A DNA stretch of 64,000 bases from Arcobacter sp. FWKO B (GTDB lineage Bacteria > Campylobacterota > Campylobacteria > Campylobacterales > Arcobacteraceae), in assembly GCF_014844135.1 (NCBI RefSeq), contig NZ_CP041403.1, forward strand, positions 1,984,001 through 2,048,000, given 5' to 3'. Shown here piece after piece: positions 20,447-29,892 of this stretch; position 1 is the stretch's first letter, and each line of letters opens with the position of its first letter. A model generated the notes under the pieces. The model made no database searches, was not told the DNA's origin, and worked only from the letters and a program-made list of their open reading frames with translations. The position numbers and the translations under genes were made by a program.

Positions 20447-20818
20447 TTAAGCATTGAAAAGTTCAGAAACTGTTCCAATTTCACTATTTATTGCCACTTG
20501 TGCCATAGTTTTGTTATCTTCATTAAAAATCATAGGTGCACCTAGATTGATTGAAGAATTTTGTAAGTTAGATTTATTTAAAACAACAACAAAATAAACT
20601 GAGAAGTTCGTATTATCATTCATATCAAGTAAAGCTTTTACTGAAGCAGGTACATCAAAACCATCGCCATCAACAAAGGTATTAAGAAGTGTAATACTAA
20701 TACCACTTTTTGGATCACTTAAAACACTAGTAATACCATCATTTTTCTCTAAATTTACTGACTCGATTTCTTCAAAACCTAAAATAGGTTTTTTAACCTC
20801 ATATGTAACTGTGCTCAT
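20447..20818 (-). CDS. fliW: Flagellar assembly factor FliW
   Basis: FliW binds flagellin and antagonises the translational regulator CsrA, coupling flagellin level to its translation. The 123-residue protein has the family features: PILGFEEIES at the N-terminus and the central NFSVYFVVVLNKSNLQNSSINLGAPMIFN segment. No signal peptide. It stands alone, with fliP upstream on the same strand. Confidence 0.88.
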   Translation of the reverse strand: MSTVTYEVKKPILGFEEIESVNLEKNDGITSVLSDPKSGISITLLNTFVDGDGFDVPASVKALLDMNDNTNFSVYFVVVLNKSNLQNSSINLGAPMIFNEDNKTMAQVAINSEIGTVSELFNA

Positions 20819-20896
20819 TTCTACTCCTTATTTAGTGTATACTCAGTACCATTATATCAAAGTTATTTATAAATATCAAGATATTTTATTAAAATA

Positions 20897-21625
20897 TCAC
20901 CGAAAACTTTGAGCCAAATTGCCGATTATTAACTGCCATCCATCTATTACAATAAAAAATATAATTTTTATAGGTAAAGATATCATAACAGGTGGTAACA
21001 TCATCATACCTAGACTCATCAAAATAGAAGCAACTATAATATCTATTACTAAAAATGGTAAAAAAATCAAAAAGCCTATTTCAAAAGCAGTTCTAAGTTC
21101 ACTTACAATAAAAGCTGGCATTAAAATAGTTAATTTTACATCTTCAATAGTTGCGGGATTGTCTTCTTTTTTTATTCTATAAAAAAGGGCTAGATCTGAT
21201 TCTCTAGTGTTTTTCATCATAAATTCTTTAAATGGTGCAACCCCTTTTTCAATAGCTACTTCATAGTCAATTTGCTCTTGCATATATGGTTTAATAGAAT
21301 CTTCATAGGCAACTTTTGCATAAGGCTCCATAATAAAAGCAGTCATGATTAATGATAATGAGATAATAATTTGTGTAGGTGGAGTTTGTTGCAAACCCAT
21401 TGCTTGTCTTAAAAGTGAAAATACAATAATAAGTCTTGTAAAGCTTGTTACCATCAAAAGTAATGTAGGTGCAAGAACCATTAATGCTAGTATAATAGCA
21501 ATATTAATAGTTTTTACAAATTGTGCAGGTTCTTCAATTGCTGCTACTGATAGATTTATAACAGGAAGGTTATCTGCAGCAAAAATATTTGTAACAAAAA
21601 CAAAAAATAATATAAATAATTTCAC
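20897..21625 (-). CDS. fliP: Flagellar type III export protein FliP
   Basis: Core of the flagellar export gate. N-terminal signal sequence, then four membrane segments with the signatures TSFTRLIIVFSLLRQAMG, QTPPTQIIISLSL and the C-terminal LGMMMLPPVMISLPIKIIFF. 242 residues. Monocistronic here, 79 bases from fliW. Confidence 0.95.
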   Translation of the reverse strand: MKLFILFFVFVTNIFAADNLPVINLSVAAIEEPAQFVKTINIAIILALMVLAPTLLLMVTSFTRLIIVFSLLRQAMGLQQTPPTQIIISLSLIMTAFIMEPYAKVAYEDSIKPYMQEQIDYEVAIEKGVAPFKEFMMKNTRESDLALFYRIKKEDNPATIEDVKLTILMPAFIVSELRTAFEIGFLIFLPFLVIDIIVASILMSLGMMMLPPVMISLPIKIIFFIVIDGWQLIIGNLAQSFR

Positions 21626-21702
21626 AAAATAAACCTTTTAAATAAACTTTTATAATTTAGAGAGTATTATAACTAATAGCAAATTAAAAAAAGGTGGACA
21701 AG

Positions 21703-22299
21703 ATGAAACAAATAGAAATTCTAAAAACTAGTAGGAAGTATATAATTAGCTCTGTTGTGGCAGTTGCACTTTTGAGTGGTTGTTCTGATACAAAAGAGGA
21801 AGCTAAGACTTCTTTAGTACAAGAAAGTACAAGAACTGCTTCTGCACCAGTTGTTACTCAAGAGACACCAGCAATAGTTGATGATAAAGTTGAAGAGATT
21901 ATTGAAACATCAAAAGAAGTTGTAGTGCAGTTATCAGAAGAAGCAAAGGAGACAATGGATGAAGTAGTAGAAAAAGGTGTTGATGTAGTAAGTCAAACTG
22001 TTGAAACTACTAAAGAGAAAGTTGATGAAGTAATTGCTCCAACTACAGAAACTTCAACATCTTTAGATGCAGTAAAATTGTATGCTAAGTGTGTAGCATG
22101 TCATGGTACAAATGGTGAAAAAGTTGCATTAGGTAAAAGTAAAATCATAAAAGATATGAGTAAAGAGGATTTTATTGCTGCAATGAAAGGGTATCAAGAT
22201 GGTACATATGGTGCTGCTATGAAAGGAATAATGGCTTCTCAAGTTAAAGGCTTGAGTGAAGATGAAATAAAAGCTATAGCGAATTATATAGTAAAATAA
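21703..22299 (+). CDS. Lipoprotein c-type cytochrome
   Basis: Lipobox LLSGC (Cys ~residue 27) predicts membrane anchoring. A long charged, coiled-coil-like spacer (about 40-115, rich in EE, KE, VV) leads to a C-terminal monohaem domain with CVACH (haem attachment, ~129) and a methionine in GIMASQVKGLS as likely axial ligand. It resembles small class I (c553-type) electron carriers on a tether. ATG 21703 has a better ribosome site than the upstream GTG at 21694. Confidence 0.82.
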   Translation: MKQIEILKTSRKYIISSVVAVALLSGCSDTKEEAKTSLVQESTRTASAPVVTQETPAIVDDKVEEIIETSKEVVVQLSEEAKETMDEVVEKGVDVVSQTVETTKEKVDEVIAPTTETSTSLDAVKLYAKCVACHGTNGEKVALGKSKIIKDMSKEDFIAAMKGYQDGTYGAAMKGIMASQVKGLSEDEIKAIANYIVK

Positions 22300-22307
22300 A
22301 TGATGTA

Positions 22308-22335
22308 CAGTAACTGTAATTTTATGCAGTTACTG
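22308..22335. terminator. Bidirectional hairpin, cytochrome/yihY
   Basis: CAGTAACTG and CAGTTACTG form a perfect 9-bp stem between convergent genes. Confidence 0.65.
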
Positions 22336-22337
22336 CA

Positions 22338-23096
22338 CTAAACCTTATGAATTTCTTTTGTATTTATGGTATGACAAAGTTTCATACCGTAAAGGTATAT
22401 AATCCATGAAATATAAATCCATAAAATAAAAAATAGTATTGCACTAAAAGAACCATAGAGTGTAGTGTATGTTGTATTTAATAAAATATATTGTATAAAT
22501 AAACTTTTTGTAATTGTTAAAGCAGTTAATGTAATAAAAGATGAACTCAAAAGTGCAATTAAAGATATCTTTCTATTAATTGATATTTTAAATATTATCA
22601 TAAATAATACCCATATGAATAAAAATGTTAAGACTTTTATACTAAGATTATCACTTGTAAATGATATAGAAAAAATAAAAATACCAAAAATAATTGGAAT
22701 AATTAAAAGTAATAATAAATATACAAACATTGATTGATAAAGTGGCCGATTAGGTACATTATGTATTTTATTGACTATATATTCATAATCTTTAAAAAAC
22801 ATAGTAAATACAAATATCAGGTATATTATACCTATACTTCCTAATGAGTCAGAATTTACCAAAAAGTTATTTATAAAAGTGTTAATTCTTTCTGAATGGA
22901 TTGGATTTATTAAATCAAGTAAATAATGAAGTAGTAGCTCACTATGTTCTTTTAAAAATTCCATAGATGATACAAACCAGATAATCAAAGCAATAATAGG
23001 CAATAATGCAAATATCGTAAAAAAGCTTAGACTTGCTGCATAATATGGTGTATCATCATCAACAAATTCATAAACTTTTTTAAGAAAATTGATCAA
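22338..23096 (-). CDS. yihY: YihY/Rbn-type inner membrane protein
   Basis: Multi-pass membrane protein of the YihY/BrkB family, once mis-named ribonuclease BN. The N-terminal YYAASLSFFTIFALLPIIALI is the family signature, followed by about five more helices. 252 residues. It lies 2 bases after glcD, the same pairing as in Campylobacter. Function unknown. Confidence 0.85.
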   Translation of the reverse strand: MINFLKKVYEFVDDDTPYYAASLSFFTIFALLPIIALIIWFVSSMEFLKEHSELLLHYLLDLINPIHSERINTFINNFLVNSDSLGSIGIIYLIFVFTMFFKDYEYIVNKIHNVPNRPLYQSMFVYLLLLLIIPIIFGIFIFSISFTSDNLSIKVLTFLFIWVLFMIIFKISINRKISLIALLSSSFITLTALTITKSLFIQYILLNTTYTTLYGSFSAILFFILWIYISWIIYLYGMKLCHTINTKEIHKV

Positions 23097-23098
23097 TA

Positions 23099-24481
23099 TT
23101 ATAGCCCCATTTTGTGAGGATTTAGTATATTATTTGGATCAAATGCTTTTTTGATACTTCTAAAAAGTTCCATTTCTGCTTCGTTAAATGCCATGTGCAT
23201 AAAAGGTGCTTTTGCTATACCAATTCCATGCTCACCACTTAGTGTTCCACCCATATCTACCGTAATTTGGAAAATTTCTTCTATAGCTTTATGTCCAAGT
23301 TCAACTGAGTGAGGGTCATTTCCATCACACATAACATTTGTATGTACATTTCCATCACCTGTATGTCCAAAGCAAGGAACTTTAAGTCCATATTTTTTGC
23401 TAACAATTGCAATCTTATCAAGAAGTTCTGGTAATTTACTTCTTGGAACAGTGATATCCTCATTTAGCTTTTTGCTTCCATAAACTGCTAGGGAAGGACT
23501 TGCATTTCTTCTTGCAAACCATAAATTAGCAGACTCTGTTTTGTCACGAGCTATTTTAAATTCACTACATCCATTTTCTTTAAATTTCGCTTCAATAATA
23601 CCTAATTGTTCATCAAGATCTGCATCAGAATTTCCATCTACATCTGTTACAAGTATTGCACCAGCATCAACTGGAAGACCTTTTGAGAATTTTTGCTCAA
23701 CTGCTCTAATTGTCATATTGTCCAAAAATTCCATAGCAACAGGAGTAACACCACTCGCCATAGTTTTATATACAGCATTCATAGCGTCATTAACAGTTGG
23801 GAAAACTCCCATTGCAGTTTTCGTCATTTTTGGTTTTGGAATAAGTTTTAGTGTAATTTCTGTAATTACTGCTAAAGTACCTTCACTAGCACATAAAATA
23901 CCAGCTATATTATACCCAGCAACATCTTTTATCGTTCTCTTTCCTGCACGGATTATCTCTCCATTTGGTAATACTGCTCTTAAAGCCATCACATAATCTT
24001 TTGTTATACCATATTTAGCTGCTCTCATACCACCAGCATTTTCACTTACATTACCACCAAGTGTTGAGTAGTTTTCACTTGCAGGATCAGGTGGATAAAA
24101 AAGTCCAACTTCTTCAACAGCTTTTTGCAACTCCATATTAACAAGTCCTGGTTGAACAACTGCCACCATATTTTGCATATCAATTTCAAGAAGTTTATTC
24201 ATATGGCGTTCAAGTGAAAGTATAATACCACCACTTGCTGGTAATGCTCCACCAGTAAAACCACTTCCAGCTCCTCTAGGTACAATTACAATTTTATGTT
24301 CGTTACAATATTTTAATATATTGCTTACATCTTCTTCATTTCTAGGGAAAATTACAGCATCTGGCTCAAATCTAGTTTTTGTCGCATCATAACAATAAGC
24401 TATCAAGTGTGCTTTGTCACTTTTTATATTTTCTTCACCGACTATTGATTTGAAATGATTTAAATGAACTATATCTAACAT
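23099..24481 (-). CDS. glcD: FAD-linked oxidase, GlcD/D-lactate dehydrogenase type
   Basis: Flavin-dependent 2-hydroxyacid dehydrogenase. FAD-binding segment VIVPRGAGSGFTGGALP (about residues 62-78) and DPASENYSTLGGNVSENAGG; C-terminal FAD-oxidase domain with PCFGHTGDGNVHTN and GGTLSGEHGIG. 460 residues. Substrate could be glycolate or D-lactate. It is co-transcribed with yihY and a pgbA-like gene. Confidence 0.9.
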   Translation of the reverse strand: MLDIVHLNHFKSIVGEENIKSDKAHLIAYCYDATKTRFEPDAVIFPRNEEDVSNILKYCNEHKIVIVPRGAGSGFTGGALPASGGIILSLERHMNKLLEIDMQNMVAVVQPGLVNMELQKAVEEVGLFYPPDPASENYSTLGGNVSENAGGMRAAKYGITKDYVMALRAVLPNGEIIRAGKRTIKDVAGYNIAGILCASEGTLAVITEITLKLIPKPKMTKTAMGVFPTVNDAMNAVYKTMASGVTPVAMEFLDNMTIRAVEQKFSKGLPVDAGAILVTDVDGNSDADLDEQLGIIEAKFKENGCSEFKIARDKTESANLWFARRNASPSLAVYGSKKLNEDITVPRSKLPELLDKIAIVSKKYGLKVPCFGHTGDGNVHTNVMCDGNDPHSVELGHKAIEEIFQITVDMGGTLSGEHGIGIAKAPFMHMAFNEAEMELFRSIKKAFDPNNILNPHKMGL

Positions 24482-24482
24482 A

Positions 24483-25199
24483 TTAAAGTCCTAGAAGTTT
24501 AGAATAATAACTATTGTAATCTTTAAATGAGCTCTCACCAAAACTAAACAAACCTAATTTTATATCCTCTACATTTGTATAAAAAGGGCTCATAAATGAG
24601 TTTGTATTATTGTCTATTTTGATTTTATACTCTTCAAGAATGGTAAAAGTTTGAGAATCAACAATATAAATATTTTCATCTACTACAAAAAAGATTGTTC
24701 CAATATTGTGTTTTTTACAAAAAGCAGAAAAATTCTCTCTTTTTGGTACTGGTTGATTATTTGTTTTTAAATATGATGCAAATAAATCACTGTGTAAAAA
24801 GTTTTGTTTAGGAAAATTTTTAGTCACAACTCTAAAGCTTTCAATATTTGGTACTATTAAAATTGAAGTATTATACATATGGTTTAATATAGCTGTGTCC
24901 CCATTTTTTACACTAATATTTGGAGTAGGTATTGCTACTTCATTTTCATATATTGGTTTTTTAAATATAATAGAAGAAGATGAAATAGTTGTAGAAACAA
25001 CTTCAAAATCAGCAATTATAATTGATTTACTTTCATCGAAGTTATGCAATATAACACCAGTTTGTCCTATTGTTAGGTTGCCTATTCCTATAGTTGCATT
25101 GTTTTTTGAAACATTTGTTACTGTAGTTGTTTGTTGATTTAGATTTGCTACTGCAAAACTAAGCATCAAGCATATAGATATTATAAGTCTTAAAATCAT
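24483..25199 (-). CDS. Exported protein, PgbA N-terminal-like
   Basis: A 238-residue protein with a signal peptide (first ~18 residues). The region with IGQTGVILHNFDESKSIIIADFEVVS resembles the N-terminal domain of the plasminogen-binding proteins of Helicobacter and of exported proteins next to glcD in Campylobacter. The lysine-rich C-terminal region responsible for plasminogen binding in Helicobacter is not obvious here, so that activity should not be assumed. Confidence 0.6.
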   Translation of the reverse strand: MILRLIISICLMLSFAVANLNQQTTTVTNVSKNNATIGIGNLTIGQTGVILHNFDESKSIIIADFEVVSTTISSSSIIFKKPIYENEVAIPTPNISVKNGDTAILNHMYNTSILIVPNIESFRVVTKNFPKQNFLHSDLFASYLKTNNQPVPKRENFSAFCKKHNIGTIFFVVDENIYIVDSQTFTILEEYKIKIDNNTNSFMSPFYTNVEDIKLGLFSFGESSFKDYNSYYSKLLGL

Positions 25200-25310
25200 C
25201 TAATCTCCACCTTTTTATTTTGTTTGTTCAAATTTTATCCAAAATATCTTTAAAAAATATATTGTTTGAAAGTATCTATTAGTTTAAATAAAATTTTAGG
25301 AAACTTTGGA

Positions 25311-25316
25311 TATAAT
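25311..25316 (+). promoter_or_regulatory. rplY promoter -10 box
   Basis: TATAAT 30 bases before the rplY ATG, with a poor -35, as is usual in this phylum. Confidence 0.55.
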
Positions 25317-25346
25317 TCGCAACTTTAAAAAAACAAAAGGTGTAAC

Positions 25347-25883
25347 ATGTTAGAAGGAATAATTAGAGATAGTATTGCAAAAAGCTCTACAAAGGCTTTA
25401 AGACAAGATGGTTATCTAATTGCAAACATTTATGGAAAAGGTTTAGAAAACATAAATGCAGCATTTAAGAGAAATGATTTTATAAAAGCAGTTAAAGCTA
25501 AAGATACATTAGCTTTTGATGTAAAAGTTGGTGAAAAAACACTAAATGTTGTAATTAATGAATATCAAAGAGATCCTGTAACTAGTGATCTTTTACATGT
25601 TGATTTAATGGTAGCACAAGTTGGTGTAAGAACAACATATAAAGTTCCTGTAACTGTAGAAGGTACTCCAAAAGGTCTTAAGAACAAAGGTCTTTTCGTA
25701 TTTCATAAGAAAAGAGTTCCAGTAAAAGCTGCAATTGAGAATCTTCCAAAAAGTTTCCATTTAAAAATTGATGATCTTGATACTGGTGATAACATTCTTA
25801 TAAGAGATTTATCATTACCTACTGGTGTACAATGTTTCTTAGATCCAAGAGTACCTGTTGTTGGTGTAATTAAAGCTAAATAA
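25347..25883 (+). CDS. rplY: 50S ribosomal protein L25/general stress protein Ctc
   Basis: Binds 5S rRNA. 178 residues with the L25 domain ([32 protein letters not shown]) and the TL5/Ctc C-terminal domain ([16 protein letters not shown]). The stop TAA overlaps the pth ATG by one base (TAATG). Confidence 0.95.
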   Translation: MLEGIIRDSIAKSSTKALRQDGYLIANIYGKGLENINAAFKRNDFIKAVKAKDTLAFDVKVGEKTLNVVINEYQRDPVTSDLLHVDLMVAQVGVRTTYKVPVTVEGTPKGLKNKGLFVFHKKRVPVKAAIENLPKSFHLKIDDLDTGDNILIRDLSLPTGVQCFLDPRVPVVGVIKAK

Positions 25884-26434
25884 TGCATCTAATAGTAGGA
25901 CTTGGTAATCCTGGGGAAAAGTACTCAAATACCAGACACAATGTGGGTTTTTTAGTAATCGATGCGATTACTAAAAACTTACAAACAACTTCAATAAACA
26001 AATCAAACTTCAAAGCAATAGTCCAAAAAGCAGGTGAGTGTATATACGCAAAACCTCAAACTTATATGAATTTATCAGGTGATAGTGTCGTAGTAATAAA
26101 AGAATATTTTAAAGTAGATACATCAAATATAATAGTAATCCATGATGATTTGGATTTGCCATTTGGAACTGTAAAATTCAAAAGAGGTGGTGGTCATGGC
26201 GGTCACAATGGCTTAAAATCAATTGATTCTCATATTGGTAAAGAATATACAAGAGTTAGAATTGGTATTGGTAAACCTACAGATAAAAACGAGATAGCAA
26301 ATTATGTGCTAGATGATTTTTCTAAAGAGCAATTTTATAAATTAAACGATATAATCTTTAAGTGTATTGAAGCAATAGAAGCTCTTAAAGTTACCTCATT
26401 GGAAGTCGTTCAATCAAAATATACAATCAAGTAA
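25883..26434 (+). CDS. pth: Peptidyl-tRNA hydrolase
   Basis: Recycles peptidyl-tRNA. GLGNPGEKYSNTRHNVGF contains the catalytic His (~20) and Asn; KPQTYMNLSGDSV and IVIHDDLDLPFG give the remaining active-site residues; GGGHGGHNGLKSI follows. 183 residues. Coupled to rplY, a common bacterial pairing. Confidence 0.97.
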   Translation: MHLIVGLGNPGEKYSNTRHNVGFLVIDAITKNLQTTSINKSNFKAIVQKAGECIYAKPQTYMNLSGDSVVVIKEYFKVDTSNIIVIHDDLDLPFGTVKFKRGGGHGGHNGLKSIDSHIGKEYTRVRIGIGKPTDKNEIANYVLDDFSKEQFYKLNDIIFKCIEAIEALKVTSLEVVQSKYTIK

Positions 26435-26458
26435 GTTTTTACTTAAAAGGGGTAGTAT

Positions 26459-27529
26459 TTGACTATACTTAGCAAGTATTTATTATTAAAATATTTGAAA
26501 CTTTTTTTTATGATATTGATATCATTAGAATTGTTTTTTGTAAGCTTTGAATTTATTCAAAACTTAGATTCTATACCACAATCAGCAAATTTAACTGCAT
26601 TATATATTTTTTACAATACTTTTTTTACATTAACAATTACATTGCCACTTTCACTTGTTTTTGCGTGGATATTATTACTTGTAATAATGATTAAAAATAA
26701 TGAGTTGGTTAGTATTTACTCATTAGGGTCAAGTAAAAGAAAACTATTTTTGCCTATATTATATGTTAATTTTTTAGCACTTGGAATACTTATTGCACTT
26801 CAAACTACACCTTTAGCATATGCTTATGAGAAGAAAAAGCAAATTCTTGACGGTGATTATTTTAGTTCTTTAAAAGAAGATATTTTTGTAAAATACAATA
26901 ATGTGTATGTTTACTTTAAAAAACTTTATCCACTTGAACAAAGGGCTGAAGGTGTTGAAATATTTGAAGTTGTTGAGCAAGATTTAGCAAAAACAATTTC
27001 TGCACAAAATGCATATTTTCAAAATAATAAATGGTATATAGTCGATGCTAATATTATGAATAAACCAGTTAATATTAGTTTTTTGGAGTCAAAATTAGTC
27101 TATGAATTTGAAGAATCTATTGATACTCTAGATGGTTTTAAACCAAAAATACTAGATAATGTATATACTGCAAATGCAAATTATTCAATCATAGATGCCA
27201 TTGATGCATTAAATGTATTAAGAAATCAAGAAGTTAATACAGACAAAATAAGGGCTATTATTTATAATCAGACAGTTGTACCATTGTTTGTACTTCCTTT
27301 AATATTTTTGTTTTATATGTTTATATCATTGAATAATAGGTTTTTTGAATCAAGACTTTTTGCTAGTAGTACAATTTTTGCTACTTTATTTACATGGGGT
27401 GCTTTTTTCTTAGGATACAAGTTTGCAATGGGTGGTGTTTTCTCTCCTGAAATCGCTTTGTTACTTCCTTTTGCTATAATGGTTGTTACAGTTTTTATAA
27501 TGTTCAATAAAAAGGTTATTCCATCATGA
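26459..27529 (+). CDS. LptF/LptG (YjgP/YjgQ) family permease
   Basis: LPS export permease of the inner membrane that works with LptB. Three N-terminal helices, a periplasmic jellyroll (about 130-245) and three C-terminal helices fit the family. LSLVFAWILLLVIMIKNNELVSIYSLG is a typical cytoplasmic coupling region. TTG start at 26459. Only one such gene is in the window; which of LptF or LptG it is cannot be told. Substrate transfer would go to LptC/LptA encoded at 16-17 kb. Confidence 0.85.
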   Translation: MTILSKYLLLKYLKLFFMILISLELFFVSFEFIQNLDSIPQSANLTALYIFYNTFFTLTITLPLSLVFAWILLLVIMIKNNELVSIYSLGSSKRKLFLPILYVNFLALGILIALQTTPLAYAYEKKKQILDGDYFSSLKEDIFVKYNNVYVYFKKLYPLEQRAEGVEIFEVVEQDLAKTISAQNAYFQNNKWYIVDANIMNKPVNISFLESKLVYEFEESIDTLDGFKPKILDNVYTANANYSIIDAIDALNVLRNQEVNTDKIRAIIYNQTVVPLFVLPLIFLFYMFISLNNRFFESRLFASSTIFATLFTWGAFFLGYKFAMGGVFSPEIALLLPFAIMVVTVFIMFNKKVIPS

Positions 27530-27553
27530 AAAAAATATATTTTATGAGATATT

Positions 27554-28000
27554 ATGTCTAGTGTCAAATCATATGGTGTAGCACCATATATGTTAAAAGA
27601 TGGCAGAGTTTATCTATTTTTATGTAGAGCAAGTGATAGTAGATATAAGTGGGGGTTTTTAAAAGGGACGAAAAGTCCAAAAGAAACTCCAAAAGAGTGT
27701 GCAAGAAGAGAGTTTTATGAAGAGTCTGCAATATTGATTGAATATGACTTCTTTGAAGAATATTTTGAACAAGGAAATGATCGAAAAGATGTAGGTGTTT
27801 GGCTTGTAAATGCACAGAATATTAAAAATCTTGATAAATTTTTAAATAAAGATTTAACTTTAAAAGCAAAATATAGATCAAAAGAGATTAATGGTGCAGG
27901 GTTTTTTCCTATTGATGATTTTCCTCCGATTAAAAATAACCAATATCAAATGATGTTTGAAGTGGTTGATTTTTTAAAGCATTATAAATTACATGGATAG
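27554..28000 (+). CDS. Nudix hydrolase
   Basis: 148 residues. The Nudix box is GTKSPKETPKECARREFYEE (about residues 37-56), with the REFYEES core binding metal. Substrate unknown; diadenosine polyphosphates and oxidised nucleotides are usual possibilities. Four bases precede the aldo/keto reductase gene. Confidence 0.88.
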   Translation: MSSVKSYGVAPYMLKDGRVYLFLCRASDSRYKWGFLKGTKSPKETPKECARREFYEESAILIEYDFFEEYFEQGNDRKDVGVWLVNAQNIKNLDKFLNKDLTLKAKYRSKEINGAGFFPIDDFPPIKNNQYQMMFEVVDFLKHYKLHG

Positions 28001-28003
28001 ATT

Positions 28004-29023
28004 ATGCAACATAGATATATAGGTAAAAGTGGATTAAGAGTAAGTCCAATATGTATGGGAACTATGACATTTGGGACTAGTTGTGATAAGCAAGAGGCTT
28101 TTAGGATACTAGACTATGTGTATGATAAAGGGATAAACTTTTATGATACAGCTGAGCTTTATCCTGTACCTCCTAGTAGGGAGTTGGCTGGTATTACAGA
28201 AAAGTGGGTAGGGGAGTGGATGGCTACCAAACCAAGAGATAGTATCATACTTGCTACCAAAGTGGCTGGAGCAGCTAATGGATGGTTTGTACCACCTATT
28301 CGTCATGGACTCACTGCAATAGATAGATTTCATATCAAAAGGGCTGTTGAGGGGAGTCTAAAAAGACTTAGGACTGATTATATTGACCTTTATCAGATGC
28401 ATTGGTCAGATACCATAGTGCCTATAGAGGAGTCTTTGAGAGCTTTTGATGAGCTAGTGCGTGAGGGGAAAGTAAGATATATAGGTACATCCAATGATAC
28501 AGCTTATGGACTTACAAAAGCAAATGAAGTGGCAAAATATGAAAAACTGGCTCGTTTTGAATCAATACAAAACAATTTTTCACTAAATAATCCAAGATTT
28601 CTTGATGAGTTGGCTGGGGTATGCAAAAAAGAGCAAATTTCACTTCTTCCATATTCTCCAATAGCAGGGGGAGTCCTTAGTGGAAAATATAATCAGCCAT
28701 TTATTGATGAAAATGCAAGATATGCGTGGTATCTAAAAAACAAAAATCCTAGAGTTCAGTCTCAAGCTACAAGATTTGTAAATGAAAAATCTTTGGCTTC
28801 AACTGCGAAATTTGTAGAGATTGCAAAAAAATATGAAATGTCACCTGTAACTTTGGCAGTTGCATGGAGTATGAGCTTTGATTTTGTGGCATCTACCATC
28901 ATAGGTGCTACAAAACTATCTCAACTTGATGAGTCACTAAAAGCTCTTGAAATTAAACTTTCAAGTGAAATGTTAAATGAAATTAAAAAAGTTCAAAGTG
29001 AGATAATGTACCCTATGGGTTAA
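28004..29023 (+). CDS. Aldo/keto reductase
   Basis: NADPH-dependent oxidoreductase of the Tas/YajO type, 339 residues. Catalytic tetrad in NFYDTAELYP (Asp, Tyr ~50), LATKVAG (Lys) and LYQMHWSD (His ~128); C-terminal cofactor segment VASTIIGATKLSQLDESL. Codon use is slightly richer in G than neighbours. Substrate unknown. Confidence 0.92.
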   Translation: MQHRYIGKSGLRVSPICMGTMTFGTSCDKQEAFRILDYVYDKGINFYDTAELYPVPPSRELAGITEKWVGEWMATKPRDSIILATKVAGAANGWFVPPIRHGLTAIDRFHIKRAVEGSLKRLRTDYIDLYQMHWSDTIVPIEESLRAFDELVREGKVRYIGTSNDTAYGLTKANEVAKYEKLARFESIQNNFSLNNPRFLDELAGVCKKEQISLLPYSPIAGGVLSGKYNQPFIDENARYAWYLKNKNPRVQSQATRFVNEKSLASTAKFVEIAKKYEMSPVTLAVAWSMSFDFVASTIIGATKLSQLDESLKALEIKLSSEMLNEIKKVQSEIMYPMG

Positions 29024-29048
29024 AAACTATTAAGACTATGCACTGGTC

Positions 29049-29414
29049 TTACAGTAGTCTTTTTAGCTTAGTGATTTTTTCTTCAAGTTCAACTAAATTA
29101 TTTGCACAAATATCATAAACTGCTTCAGCATCAAGGTCTATATAATGGTGTGATATAAAATCTCTTGTTTTGATGATTTCACTCCAATATATAGAATCTG
29201 CGACTTGAAGTAAAAATTCTTTTTCTCTTTTATTCAAATTTTTAAGTGCCTCAACTATTGATTGGATTCTCATAGCTATAGAATCTAGTTTTTCAAGTCC
29301 ATCATCATCTTTCAAAAAATCTTCACTTGTAGATATTTTAGAAAATCTTTTTTTGATAATATTTATACTATCGATGATAAAATCTATTAGCTCTTTAGTG
29401 GTAGCTTTATCCAT
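29049..29414 (-). CDS. hepT: HepT toxin of a HepT/MntA pair
   Basis: HEPN-domain ribonuclease of a type VII toxin-antitoxin system. The 121-residue all-helical protein has RDFISHHY (about residue 81), fitting the RX4HXY active-site pattern. It overlaps mntA by 8 bases. In characterised pairs MntA AMPylates HepT to neutralise it. The HEPN motif is intact, so the toxin may be active. Confidence 0.85.
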   Translation of the reverse strand: MDKATTKELIDFIIDSINIIKKRFSKISTSEDFLKDDDGLEKLDSIAMRIQSIVEALKNLNKREKEFLLQVADSIYWSEIIKTRDFISHHYIDLDAEAVYDICANNLVELEEKITKLKRLL

Positions 29415-29697
29415 ATATCACTTCCTTTTGTATAGCATCAAATATTGCACCTTTACTTTGTTTGTGTTTGTGTACTAAATCTACTTTTTTATGATATAAG
29501 TTTTCAAGATAGACCCAAAGTCCAGCTATATTTTTGAAAGTTTTATTTTTAAATTCTACATAAATATCTATATCGCTTTGTTCTGTTTGTGTGTTTTTGG
29601 CATAACTTCCAAATAGTCCTATTTTTTCCACTTCATAGTTTGTTTGTATATACTCTTTTTGTTCTTCTAGAACTTTTAATATTTCATTTTTTGTCAT
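29407..29697 (-). CDS. mntA: MntA antitoxin nucleotidyltransferase
   Basis: Minimal nucleotidyltransferase, 96 residues. LFGSYAKNTQTEQSDIDIYVEF shows GSX10DXD, the catalytic motif. Precedes hepT in the same operon. Expected to AMPylate HepT at tyrosine. Confidence 0.87.
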   Translation of the reverse strand: MTKNEILKVLEEQKEYIQTNYEVEKIGLFGSYAKNTQTEQSDIDIYVEFKNKTFKNIAGLWVYLENLYHKKVDLVHKHKQSKGAIFDAIQKEVIYG

Positions 29698-29892
29698 ATG
29701 ATTGTCCTCTGTATATTTTATAATAGAAACACTTCTACAAGCTATGCTAGCATATTTTTTATGTATACCTAAATTGTACCAATTTTAATATCAATAATGA
29801 TTTAAATTTAATTTAGTTAATGCCAAATTTATCCTTCAACCTCTTTTCATTAACTATATGGTATGATATCAAAAATTTAAACGGAAAAATTA

